A DNA stretch of 21,672 bases from a virus, in IMG/VR virus record IMGVR_UViG_3300007345_007461, positions 1 to 21,672 of that record; one strand, given 5' to 3'. A program made the position numbers and the translations under genes. Each line of letters starts with the position of its first letter. The stretch's first letter is position 1. Below are positions 1 to 7,189 of the stretch, one piece after another. The notes beneath the pieces were generated by a model. It was not told where the DNA came from, did no database searches, and saw only the letters and a program-made list of their open reading frames with translations.

Positions 1-1013
1 AAACTGGCTAAATTTTTGGCTTTTGATTCGCACATAATGTCTGCCCACCCATTATGTGTCAGTGCCCATTCATTAACTGCACTATTCCAATAGAAGTCAC
101 TGTGGGCTCTTAGTTTTTGCTTTTTATAACCAGACTCGAGCAAAAACTCCAAACTTGGTCTATCTGAACGGCTATGGTCGTTGAGTACGCTTTCAGGGCT
201 AATGCTGTAATGTATAACAGGACGCACACCACGCCAACTATCAACAACTTGTTGAATACGTGGGTCAGTGGCTTCAATATATTCTCCTGTCTTAATAAAA
301 TGGTGGTGTATGTCTAACACCAAAGCGAGATCTTCCCGTAGTTCGAGGCTGGCGTCGAGTCCCCAGGATATTTCGTCGTTTTCGATTGTGATACAATTTC
401 TTGCTTCAGGCGAGAGTTTCGTGAGCGCTCGTTTAATGCCTTCTGGGCCGGCTCGACCCGCGATGTGAACATTGATCTTGAAGTCTTGAAATTCTCTACC
501 ATAGCCCATCCACCTGGCCATATCTGCATGATACTCAAACTCCTCTATGCTTCGTTGGACGACGTCGGGGTTATCGCTAGCCAACACAGTAAACTGGCCA
601 GGATGAAAACTAAGACGAGTCCGGCTTTTGCGAGCACTGTCGCCGAGAACGCTAAAATGAAAATCGCAGTATTCACGAACATCTCTACGTTGCCAGAAGT
701 AACTCCAATTGGGCTCAGTATAAGCAGGTAAGATATCGCTACTAAGCCTAACCATGCGTAAGTTTTCATCTAGTTCTCCTACTCGCTCCACTAGCAGTCT
801 AGTAGATTCAATGTTTTGGACCATAAGGTCCCATAGCCGTTGCTCGGCAGCTTCCCTTGTTTGTTTATTTAACCAAGTGATTGTGGTTGTACCAGTGTTG
901 TACTTTTTAGCATCATCTTTGGGTTTGATGCCATCAATTTGTTTTGATGTGTCAATCCATTTACAGGCAAAGCCTATTCTTGGACTAGATTCATTAGTTT
1001 TAAAAGTTGCCAT
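1..1013 (-). CDS. uvsE: UV damage endonuclease, UvdE/UvsE family (3' end cut by window edge)
   Basis: The frame stays open from the ATG at 1013 to the left edge (337 codons), so the C-terminus is missing. UvdE enzymes are TIM-barrel, metal-dependent endonucleases that nick DNA 5' of UV photoproducts. Visible family motifs are IGFACKW (residues 13-19), SFHPGQF (135-141), EYH (160-162), NVHIAG (181-186), ENDE (211-214), DIHHH (234-238), a His at 269 in VIHYS, and HSDFYWN (304-310). These supply the His/Glu/Asp metal ligands expected of the family. The start lies inside the upstream HAD gene (40-nt overlap), so translational coupling is likely; the only Shine-Dalgarno candidate is a weak GGCGGGAC. 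Sunlight damage makes this a sensible phage repair gene. The family call is firm; specificity for particular lesions is not shown. Confidence 0.93.
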   Translation of the reverse strand, partial: MATFKTNESSPRIGFACKWIDTSKQIDGIKPKDDAKKYNTGTTTITWLNKQTREAAEQRLWDLMVQNIESTRLLVERVGELDENLRMVRLSSDILPAYTEPNWSYFWQRRDVREYCDFHFSVLGDSARKSRTRLSFHPGQFTVLASDNPDVVQRSIEEFEYHADMARWMGYGREFQDFKINVHIAGRAGPEGIKRALTKLSPEARNCITIENDEISWGLDASLELREDLALVLDIHHHFIKTGEYIEATDPRIQQVVDSWRGVRPVIHYSISPESVLNDHSRSDRPSLEFLLESGYKKQKLRAHSDFYWNSAVNEWALTHNGWADIMCESKAKNLAS

Positions 1014-1681
1014 GTGTCCCGCCAATTTCTAACTGCATAACTTGCTCCACGCTTGTCCTTTTGAATTCTATCTGCCAAGGGTCTGTCGTTGCCTTCTGGA
1101 TCTAGCCTATCACCAAAAAAGCACACAGGTCCCGTAAGCCAATCTAGAATCTGTGCTTTGTCTTTTCCTTTGGGGAAAATGTCAACTCCAGTTTCGCCGC
1201 CTATCTGTGCTTCCAAATCTGGAAACTTTCTATTAAACTGATTGCAGAGTTGTGCTCTTTGATTGGTGCGTCGATCCCATTCATAGTATTCTGTTCGGTT
1301 ATTGCCTGTGGCATTCCTGCCTACAAAACTAAAATTCAATAGCCCGGGACGTTGTTCAAAGTGTCTACCAAACTTCCAAGGATATTCACTTTTGTATAAT
1401 TGATTTTCTAACCACTGCCAAGGAGCCTCTGGCAATTCCCAATCGCTAGTAAATATTAAGCCGCCGCGGTGATAGACTACATTGCCACTACAGTTAAAAC
1501 TGTATTCTACTGCACGAAATAGCGTTTCGCCGATCTGCTCAACTGTTTTGGCGCTGTCACTACCTGTTACCAAAACTAAACTGTCTTTTTGAGCAGAGCC
1601 AATTAAAAACCGGCAAAATTCGGGATCAATCAAGCCTCTACTGGGTGTTAGTGTGCCGTCAACGTCGAAAACATAGTACAT
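974..1681 (-). CDS. HAD-superfamily phosphatase/phosphomutase, eukaryotic-type phosphomannomutase-like
   Basis: This 235-aa protein has the HAD layout: DVDGT at residues 6-10 (nucleophile D6 and acid/base D8), VTGSD at 38-42, and the late acidic motif FFGDRLDPEGND at 188-199. The segments FNCSGNVVY, PGLLNFSFVGR and DIFPKGKDK match the cap and core pattern of eukaryotic phosphomannomutases (HAD-IIB), which interconvert mannose-6-P and mannose-1-P. A related sugar-phosphate phosphatase is the alternative. It sits beside a UDP-glucose/GDP-mannose dehydrogenase homologue further upstream in the same direction, which fits sugar-nucleotide work. There is no Shine-Dalgarno before the ATG, but a strong sigma70-type promoter ends 7 nt upstream, so the mRNA may be leaderless. 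Its 3' end overlaps the uvsE start by 40 nt. Confidence 0.82.
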   Translation of the reverse strand: MYYVFDVDGTLTPSRGLIDPEFCRFLIGSAQKDSLVLVTGSDSAKTVEQIGETLFRAVEYSFNCSGNVVYHRGGLIFTSDWELPEAPWQWLENQLYKSEYPWKFGRHFEQRPGLLNFSFVGRNATGNNRTEYYEWDRRTNQRAQLCNQFNRKFPDLEAQIGGETGVDIFPKGKDKAQILDWLTGPVCFFGDRLDPEGNDRPLADRIQKDKRGASYAVRNWRDTWQLLKLMNLVQE

Positions 1682-1687
1682 ACTTGT

Positions 1688-1716
1688 ATTGTATGACTTT
1701 TAACTATTATTGTCAA
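1688..1716 (-). promoter_or_regulatory. sigma70-type promoter for the HAD gene, leaderless geometry
   Basis: On the minus strand TTGACA (1716-1711, full match to the -35 consensus) is followed after 17 nt by TACAAT (1693-1688, 5 of 6 matches to the -10). The expected start site, 7 nt beyond the -10, is 1681, the A of the HAD start codon. The -35 overlaps the stop codon of the upstream gene. No start site has been measured. Confidence 0.6.
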
Positions 1717-2432
1717 TCCTCAAAATGGATACTGATAACGTGTTCGTAGTTCTTTTTAATCAAACTCTTGTACATTAAATTTTTGTGAACCAAAAATCCG
1801 GCGGCACCTTTGTCCAAAGTAAATTTGGCTAACTGTTTGAAATAAAGTGCTCGTCTACGATATACTCCATGGCACTTGGTATCTGTACCTTGTAGTTCGT
1901 AGACCATGGTGCTCCAACTGTTCTTGTCAGCGTGATCCCAATCGTGTATTTCGGTAAACGCAGTCATGCGATTGTTGGCTTTAATAATTGCAGGTTGGCT
2001 GTATTCTCTGTCTTTGAATTCCTGATTCTTGTAATCTTTGACTGTAGTAATAACTAAACCAGTGCTAAGGTTGCACAAGTTATCTACCAAGTACTTCTGT
2101 TGGTCTTCGGTGTCAGCAAACGTCAAGTATTCATCAAACGCTACCACTATGTCAAATTTCATTGGTTCGTTTTTGAATAGCGATACTCGTTTGTTTTGTT
2201 CCTGTAACCATGTTAACACACGGTCACTGACTTCTGCTACATAGATATTGTCGACTGGGCAGGCCAATATTGCAGGATTAAATCCCACAAACAAAATCGT
2301 GCTGGCGCCTTGATTGTAGTGTTCTTGAATCTTTGTTAGGATTTCTTGTTTACGGTCTACTATGTCTTTGGTTTTGCTGTGTAGGCAAAAAGCGTCAAAA
2401 ATAATGTCGCTATAATCTATAAAACTCTGCAT
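1713..2432 (-). CDS. methyltransferase-fold protein, function unknown
   Basis: This 239-aa protein has a Rossmann-like core. A hydrophobic strand and turn TILFVGFNPA (residues 45-54) stands where SAM-dependent methyltransferases have motif I, and KFDIVVAFDEYLTFA (92-106) resembles motif IV with the following helix. Motif I lacks the usual GxGxG, so cofactor use is uncertain. I see no motif for a particular substrate. It lies between the amidinotransferase (29-nt gap) and the HAD gene (31-nt gap), in line with the same cassette. The ATG at 2432 has only a weak AAAGA in front of it. An AT-rich stretch with a late-like TAAATA core (2464-2459) lies just upstream. The methyltransferase link is inferred from fold-like sequence patterns, not from a recognised family. 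Confidence 0.6.
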   Translation of the reverse strand: MQSFIDYSDIIFDAFCLHSKTKDIVDRKQEILTKIQEHYNQGASTILFVGFNPAILACPVDNIYVAEVSDRVLTWLQEQNKRVSLFKNEPMKFDIVVAFDEYLTFADTEDQQKYLVDNLCNLSTGLVITTVKDYKNQEFKDREYSQPAIIKANNRMTAFTEIHDWDHADKNSWSTMVYELQGTDTKCHGVYRRRALYFKQLAKFTLDKGAAGFLVHKNLMYKSLIKKNYEHVISIHFED

Positions 2433-2461
2433 TCTTTTTATTATTAAAATTAATTAGTTAT

Positions 2462-3379
2462 TTATTGATGTTCACGAAATAAATCAAGTGTAACACAATG
2501 GAACCCACCGCCTAGTGTTCTACTATGTCTTAGTTCTAACATTATAACTTCTACATTTAATTTTTGCAAGGTCTTAATTAACTCTTTCTGATTTTTATCA
2601 ACCACTGCGAGGTAGGGATTTACCATTAGCATGTTGAGCGCGATCCATTTACTGGCATAAGGATACTGATAAAAATCCTGTGCCACAACATCGTTGATAT
2701 AAACACAATGCCAATCTTTCAATGCATGCGGCAGATTGTCTGGTTTAACTCTTGACCCATTAACTAACGCTACGCCTTCTCTAATTGGCACAATAGTGCT
2801 GTCAATATGCACGCCAGAATAAAAGTCACAGGCTTCGATAGTCTTTTCAGGATACTGCTCTCGTAACCATTCCAATGCTGCTTGGTTACCACTGTGGCTT
2901 AACAAATATAACCACGTGTCTCCTAGCCTGCATATGTTAGCAGCATCCAATATCATATCTTCATGTCTGGGCATGACACGTATCATACTTGCTTGTTTAG
3001 TGACCATAGGTAGTGCAAATATTTCCATGTTGCGGCAAGGATACATCATGTTGCAGTCCACTATTTCTGATCCTGCAACAATCAATCTATCTCTGGGGCA
3101 GTAGTTATACATGCCACCTGACTCTTGGAAGTTGATGTCGTTAGGTCTATGTACGATGACACTTTCCTTGCGTAGTGCATCGCACAATGCTTCCAAGTCT
3201 TCGTTAGATTCATCGATGATCTGTTGAGGTATAGGACCGCTGGGCACAGGAGATTCTTTCCAAAGTGTGCGTTCACTTTCTTTAGCAAACACTGGATCAT
3301 TACTGGGCCAATTAGCGTAATCCGCTTTGCCTACAACAATTTCTTTAAGAGTGTCCCATTCATTATGACTGTTTAACAT
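2462..3379 (-). CDS. amidinotransferase (glycine/inosamine amidinotransferase family)
   Basis: This 305-aa protein has the guanidino-group-modifying (pentein) fold signature. The likely catalytic triad is D145 in LDAANICRLG, H191 in GVHIDST and C295 in LGGGFHCVTLD; the same three blocks carry Asp, His and Cys in human glycine amidinotransferase and in StrB-type inosamine amidinotransferases. Members move an amidino group from arginine to an amine, or hydrolyse guanidines. The triad supports an active enzyme, but the acceptor cannot be read from sequence. The ATG at 3379 overlaps the oxygenase stop codon as TGATG, so the two are probably translationally coupled. An in-frame TTG one codon earlier is less likely as start. 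A phage copy next to sugar-nucleotide genes suggests decoration of a sugar or of a small metabolite. Confidence 0.85.
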   Translation of the reverse strand: MLNSHNEWDTLKEIVVGKADYANWPSNDPVFAKESERTLWKESPVPSGPIPQQIIDESNEDLEALCDALRKESVIVHRPNDINFQESGGMYNYCPRDRLIVAGSEIVDCNMMYPCRNMEIFALPMVTKQASMIRVMPRHEDMILDAANICRLGDTWLYLLSHSGNQAALEWLREQYPEKTIEACDFYSGVHIDSTIVPIREGVALVNGSRVKPDNLPHALKDWHCVYINDVVAQDFYQYPYASKWIALNMLMVNPYLAVVDKNQKELIKTLQKLNVEVIMLELRHSRTLGGGFHCVTLDLFREHQ

Positions 3380-3897
3380 CAAACGTGACCTGTGATTTGC
3401 AGTGTGTATCTGGGCGTTAATCCCAAGTTTGCGGCCATGTGCGTTAAATCATACTGCCATTCTACGACATTGCCTGCGAGCCAATTTACATACGGTTCGC
3501 CGTTATATTCAGCATAATGTCCACTTTGCCAATCTTCAAGAAATATAATTGCTCGATAGATTGTGGATTCTTTTCCTTGTAAATTGAAAAGTTCTACGTA
3601 TTTTTTGTACAAATCTTTATGAACAGGTAGGACTGTACTAGTATCCATTCTATAGTAACTGGTACCAATATCACGCCAACCTTTATTACTAAAGTGCTCA
3701 ATAAATTGGTGATTCCACTCTGGCTGCGGACTGCACATGTCGCACATATAACCAGTGAACTGATTACTGTAACCTTGATTACGCCAACGGTTTACACTGT
3801 CAATGTCATTAAAACCTTCTTGGATATAGTGCAATCTTTTATAACTGTCATCCCAAAAAGGTTTTATGTAATCTTCACTGTACCCTTGTGTTACCAT
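3379..3897 (-). CDS. 2-oxoglutarate/Fe(II) oxygenase-like protein (HxD...H...R)
   Basis: This 172-aa protein carries the pattern of a double-stranded beta-helix dioxygenase. H93-K-D95 in VLPVHKD matches the HxD facial pair, H153 in LTHMAANLG is the likely third iron ligand, and R163 in PRYTLQITG is the likely 2-oxoglutarate-binding Arg. The stretch AGNVVEW before H153 also fits aspartyl-hydroxylase-like members. Such enzymes hydroxylate proteins, sugars or small molecules; the substrate is unknown here. I place the start at the ATG at 3897. An in-frame TTG at 3906 is possible, but neither has a Shine-Dalgarno. The 5' end overlaps the dehydrogenase gene by 23 nt and the 3' end overlaps the amidinotransferase start by one base, so the three are probably cotranscribed. 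Confidence 0.75.
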   Translation of the reverse strand: MVTQGYSEDYIKPFWDDSYKRLHYIQEGFNDIDSVNRWRNQGYSNQFTGYMCDMCSPQPEWNHQFIEHFSNKGWRDIGTSYYRMDTSTVLPVHKDLYKKYVELFNLQGKESTIYRAIIFLEDWQSGHYAEYNGEPYVNWLAGNVVEWQYDLTHMAANLGLTPRYTLQITGHV

Positions 3898-5125
3898 AAT
3901 GCACAACTTTTACGGTATCAGTAGATTTTAGTTTTCTCCAAGGATCTACAATTATACTGCCTGGTTGAATTACGGTATATGGTTGCGTATCTTCTTGCTG
4001 TCCGGTATATTCGTAGGTAATTTTACGATTGTGTGCCCATAGATAAACAGCCGGTTCTCTGACTTCCGAAACCACGTCAGTTGGATCATCAGACAAAGGG
4101 TCAACGTACATAACAGATTTGCCACTATGCTTAGTAACATAATGTCCAACTAGTGTACTATAACTACCAATACAGTATTCTACGTCTGGCTTATAGGCTT
4201 TACCATGAATAACAATTGGCAAATCCCCGGCGTCCCTGCTTTGATCAATTAAGAATTTGGCCAAGTTTTCTGCTTGAATCTCTCGAGCGTGCATAATTGT
4301 ATCAAACAAGTCGTATCCAATATCATATTCTTCTGCTAGCCAACGTAAGGCAATATTATCTCTAGGATGGCATGCACCTGCATCCCCCATTCCAGCAGTC
4401 ATGTACTTGGGGCCTTGTAGTCGCATAGTACTACGTGCTAATGCATTAGTAACAACGTCTACGTCAATATTACCAATACGCATGGCAAAGTCCTGAATCA
4501 TGTTAACGATGCCGACTTTGGCGCTGATATAAGTGTTATAAAAGATTTTTATTGCTTCGCATTCATCCCAGGTGCCAACTTCATAGCGTGGATCATTTTC
4601 CATAATTGTTTTATACAAGTCAATTAGTTCGCCTGCAACGCCGCTGATTTCTCCGTCCTCTGTTCCAACAATAACCATTTCTGGGTTAGTCATATCCCAT
4701 TTTACTGAACCCATAGCAATTAGATATGGATTGTAACAAAACTCGTGTTTACTATCTAACAATGGGATAAATTTACGTCTGGTTGTTCCCGGTAATACTG
4801 TGCTGATCAGCACAACCTTTTTACTTGTTTTTGCATACTTGTTTACATTTTTAATAGCATCGATTACTGCATCGTGGCCAAAATCTTTTGGCTCCATGTG
4901 ACTGCTAGGTACGCTGCCGTCGTAACCTTCTGCATGGGGTGTAGGCACTGCAATGAAAATCCAATCACTTTCATTGACTAGTTCTTCAATACCACAAACT
5001 TTTACTGTGTCACTTTGCCTAGGGTAAATATCATAGCCTCTAACTTCATGTTTTTCAGCCATAACTTCTGCACAGTCTAGCCCAAGTTTACCGATACCGA
5101 TAAAACCAATTTTTTGATTTAACAT
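3875..5125 (-). CDS. UDP-glucose/GDP-mannose dehydrogenase family protein
   Basis: This 416-aa protein matches the family across its length. The N-terminal NAD site is IGFIGIGKLG (GxGxxG at G10, G12, G15). VPTPHAEGYDGS (60-71) and STVLPGTTRR (108-117) are typical NAD-domain motifs. The central ECEAIKIFYNTYISAK block (188-203) corresponds to the usual AE..K..N helix, and the catalytic Cys is C252 in GACHPRDNIAL. Family enzymes oxidise the C6 alcohol of a nucleotide sugar to a uronic acid in two NAD-dependent steps. A UDP or GDP substrate cannot be assigned. The start is well supported: GGAGA ends 5 nt before the ATG. That ATG touches the start codon of the divergent gene at 5126 with no base between (CATATG). 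It heads the minus-strand cassette running to uvsE. Confidence 0.88.
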   Translation of the reverse strand: MLNQKIGFIGIGKLGLDCAEVMAEKHEVRGYDIYPRQSDTVKVCGIEELVNESDWIFIAVPTPHAEGYDGSVPSSHMEPKDFGHDAVIDAIKNVNKYAKTSKKVVLISTVLPGTTRRKFIPLLDSKHEFCYNPYLIAMGSVKWDMTNPEMVIVGTEDGEISGVAGELIDLYKTIMENDPRYEVGTWDECEAIKIFYNTYISAKVGIVNMIQDFAMRIGNIDVDVVTNALARSTMRLQGPKYMTAGMGDAGACHPRDNIALRWLAEEYDIGYDLFDTIMHAREIQAENLAKFLIDQSRDAGDLPIVIHGKAYKPDVEYCIGSYSTLVGHYVTKHSGKSVMYVDPLSDDPTDVVSEVREPAVYLWAHNRKITYEYTGQQEDTQPYTVIQPGSIIVDPWRKLKSTDTVKVVHYGNTRVQ

Positions 5126-6280
5126 ATGTTCTCCGTTGAAAATCTATACTACGTATTGTACTGTAACTTATTTAAGAAAATCAAGGCTGACATTATATAT
5201 TTCTGGCTGTTTGGTAGTATCGACATAAACGATCTAACAGTAAACTTTGGAACAGAAAACAGATCTAGTACTTGTTTTTATCATTATGATCAAGAGCCAG
5301 TTCAAGAATATGTTTTAGATAATATTTTTGCAAAATATGCTCATCCAAACGAAAAAATAATTTTAGTTGCCAGCGAGTATTCGAATTTAGTAGAGCAATA
5401 TTGCAGAAAAAACGAAATTTATAATATCTATTATTTCTTTCATGGATTTGCCTGCTTAGATTGGTATAATGATTGCAAATTTTTTACTAAAGAAGATCCT
5501 ATATTTTCTAATAAATTTTTAAGTTTTAATAGGTTATGTACTCAACTACGTAGTCACAGACTGCTTTTTGTTAGCGAGTTACAAGAACGCAAAATTATGA
5601 ATAAGGGTATGGTCAGTCTACAGATAATAAAAAATGACAAAAATGTTGCAAAAAAAGAAATAGCCGATCCCAACTCAAAACTTTCAAAAAAATCAAAAAT
5701 AAAAATTTACACTAACCTTGCTCATATAAAAAATAATTATATCATAGACAAAGAAGTAACAGGTGCAGCAAGTGCTCACTTAGGAGTAGAAGAATTCACA
5801 CTGTGGCAATCTTGTTTTTTACATATAGTATCTGAAACAGTTTTCTTTGATCGAAAGTTACATCTTACAGAAAAAATATTCAAACCAATTGTAAGTCAAC
5901 GTCCATTTATACTGCTGGGCGCCTATAAAAATCTTGAATACTTAAAGTCCTATGGATTTAAGACTTTTGACAAATGGATAGATGAAAGTTATGACAGTGA
6001 GCCAGACAATGAAAAACGATTAATGATGGTCTGTGATCAAGTTGAAAAAATTGCAATGTTACCAGAAGATAAAATTGAAGAAATGTATTGGGATATGAAA
6101 GAAGTGTTAGAACACAACTATCGACATTTTTATACAGATTTTAAAAAGATTATAGTTGACGAACTTGTAGATAATTTTGAAGGTTATATGCTTTGGCACA
6201 ATAAAAATAATCCAAATGACCAAATTTATAACATAGAAAGTTTAAACTTACCAGAAGTTAAAAAACTGTTGGCTCAATAA
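5126..6280 (+). CDS. glycosyltransferase-like protein
   Basis: This 384-aa protein is A-rich and clearly lower in G+C than its neighbours. Its C-terminal half contains FLHIVSET (231-238), TEKIFKP (248-254), PFILLG (260-265), GFKTF (277-281) and DESYD (286-290). A TEK(I/L)F...P(F/V)..LG block is the sugar-nucleotide-binding signature of fucosyltransferase-like (GT10-like) enzymes and of phage proteins resembling them. I infer a glycosyltransferase; donor and acceptor are unknown. The N-terminal half has no motif I recognise. The start is uncertain: the ATG at 5126 has no Shine-Dalgarno and abuts the divergent dehydrogenase start codon. No other in-frame ATG follows for about 150 codons, so a later non-ATG start cannot be excluded. 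Its stop codon lies inside a late promoter for the next gene. Confidence 0.65.
   Translation: MFSVENLYYVLYCNLFKKIKADIIYFWLFGSIDINDLTVNFGTENRSSTCFYHYDQEPVQEYVLDNIFAKYAHPNEKIILVASEYSNLVEQYCRKNEIYNIYYFFHGFACLDWYNDCKFFTKEDPIFSNKFLSFNRLCTQLRSHRLLFVSELQERKIMNKGMVSLQIIKNDKNVAKKEIADPNSKLSKKSKIKIYTNLAHIKNNYIIDKEVTGAASAHLGVEEFTLWQSCFLHIVSETVFFDRKLHLTEKIFKPIVSQRPFILLGAYKNLEYLKSYGFKTFDKWIDESYDSEPDNEKRLMMVCDQVEKIAMLPEDKIEEMYWDMKEVLEHNYRHFYTDFKKIIVDELVDNFEGYMLWHNKNNPNDQIYNIESLNLPEVKKLLAQ
5155..5184 (-). promoter_or_regulatory. candidate promoter for the minus-strand cassette, inside the divergent gene
   Basis: TTGATT (5184-5179) and TACAAT (5160-5155) are spaced by 18 nt on the minus strand, predicting a start near 5148 and a leader of about 22 nt that carries the GGAGA site of the dehydrogenase. 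A late-like TAAATA core (5174-5169) overlaps the spacer, so either an early or a late promoter is possible. It lies wholly within the coding region of the plus-strand gene, as it must because the two start codons abut. Confidence 0.35.
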
Positions 6281-6285
6281 ATACT
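6278..6285 (+). promoter_or_regulatory. T4-type late promoter (TAAATACT) for the desaturase
   Basis: TAAATACT, preceded by AA, matches the 3' part of the T4 late promoter TATAAATA, which is often followed by CT. With T4 spacing, transcription would begin near 6289, giving a leader of about 28 nt before the ATG at 6317 and excluding an upstream GTG at 6287. It overlaps the stop codon of the preceding gene. A small inverted repeat (TTGTG/CACAA, 6285-6297) follows directly. Confidence 0.6.
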
Positions 6286-6316
6286 TGTGCGGCACAAATT
6301 CTGTCGTGGTAACTCT

Positions 6317-7033
6317 ATGACAGAAATTCTTTATACATTAATAACTACCCATATAACTATTGCCTGTGTGACTTTATATTTGCACCGAAGTCAGAGCCAC
6401 AGAGCAGTCACATTTCATCCCATAATCAGTCACTTTATGCGTTTTTGGTTATGGCTGACTACAGGTCAGATAACTCGTGAATGGGTAGCAATTCATCGCA
6501 AGCATCACAGTCGCAGTGACCAACCAGGAGATCCGCACAGTCCGCATCAGTTTGGTATTTGGCGTGTGCTGTTTGGGGGTGCTTTCTTATACCGTCAAGA
6601 AGGCCGGAATGAAAAAACTATCAGTGTTTACGGTGTTGGCACACCTGATGATTATATAGAACGCAGACTTTACACACCCTACAACTGGATAGGTATTTTA
6701 ATTTTATTATCGATAGATTTATTACTATTTGGTGCTGTAGGTGTTATAGTATGGGCTATACAGATGCTGTGGATACCGTTCTGGGCAGCAGGTGTAATTA
6801 ATGGTGTGGCGCATTGGTGGGGATATAGAAATGGACAGACAACTGATCAAAGCCGTAATCTTGTACCTTTTGGTATTATTGTTGGCGGTGAAGAGTTACA
6901 TAATAATCATCACTTGAATCCAGGCAGTGCCAAGTTAAGTCGTCGTTGGTTTGAATTCGACGTAGGTTGGCTTTATATTCAACTACTCAGTTACTGTGGG
7001 CTTGCAAAGGTTCGCAGCCTTAACTCCGTTTAA
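6317..7033 (+). CDS. membrane fatty-acid (acyl-lipid/acyl-CoA) desaturase
   Basis: This 238-aa membrane protein contains the three His boxes of delta-9-type desaturases: HRSQSH (23-28, HxxxxH), HRKHH (60-64, HxxHH) and HNNHH (195-199). H166 in NGVAHWWG is an extra conserved His. Hydrophobic stretches at about 4-22, 37-50, 124-148 and 150-166 match the membrane-spanning part. The di-iron centre inserts a cis double bond into a fatty acyl chain, increasing membrane fluidity. Lipid desaturases are known in some marine cyanophages. I chose the ATG at 6317, because the predicted late start site lies downstream of the in-frame GTG at 6287. No strong Shine-Dalgarno is visible. The length is near the short end for the family but all boxes are present. 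With the lipase downstream it forms a lipid pair. Confidence 0.9.
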   Translation: MTEILYTLITTHITIACVTLYLHRSQSHRAVTFHPIISHFMRFWLWLTTGQITREWVAIHRKHHSRSDQPGDPHSPHQFGIWRVLFGGAFLYRQEGRNEKTISVYGVGTPDDYIERRLYTPYNWIGILILLSIDLLLFGAVGVIVWAIQMLWIPFWAAGVINGVAHWWGYRNGQTTDQSRNLVPFGIIVGGEELHNNHHLNPGSAKLSRRWFEFDVGWLYIQLLSYCGLAKVRSLNSV

Positions 7034-7132
7034 ACTAATCATTGTGGCATCGTTGGTGCTGCCCATGATTCTATAGGGCAAGAATGCCCACTGTACCCAA
7101 ACCCACGCATAGTAATCTAATAACTGATTCAT
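6983..7132 (-). CDS. possible small protein, 49 aa, hypothetical
   Basis: This minus-strand frame begins at an ATG at 7132 with a GGGA about 7 nt upstream and runs 49 codons, ending 51 nt inside the 3' end of the desaturase. The predicted protein begins MNQLLDYYAWVWVQWAFLPY and is rich in aromatic residues. The rest is polar, with one late Cys. It fills most of the 156-nt gap between desaturase and lipase. A late-like TAAATA core (7155-7150) is placed to drive it, as one half of a symmetric divergent promoter. I recognise no family. The convergent overlap with the desaturase is a reason for doubt. Confidence 0.38.
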   Translation of the reverse strand: MNQLLDYYAWVWVQWAFLPYRIMGSTNDATMISLNGVKAANLCKPTVTE

Positions 7133-7141
7133 TGTAGTTCC

Positions 7142-7173
7142 CAATTTTATATTTAATCCAGTAAATATAATTG
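7142..7173. promoter_or_regulatory. symmetric divergent late-like promoter (inverted repeat)
   Basis: TATATTTA (7148-7155) and TAAATATA (7162-7169) form a perfect 8-bp inverted repeat around ATCCAG, and the symmetry continues outward to CAATT/AATTG. Each half is a TAAATA late-promoter core pointing away from the centre. On the plus strand it predicts a start near 7173 and a short leader with AAGGAG for the lipase. On the minus strand it predicts a start near 7144 for the possible small gene. Confidence 0.45.
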
Positions 7174-7189
7174 AAAAGGAGTAAGAACT

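Noticed and set aside
314-769. Separate open frames on the minus strand within 314-538 and 545-769
   Set aside because: The continuous uvsE frame covers both regions with conserved motifs.
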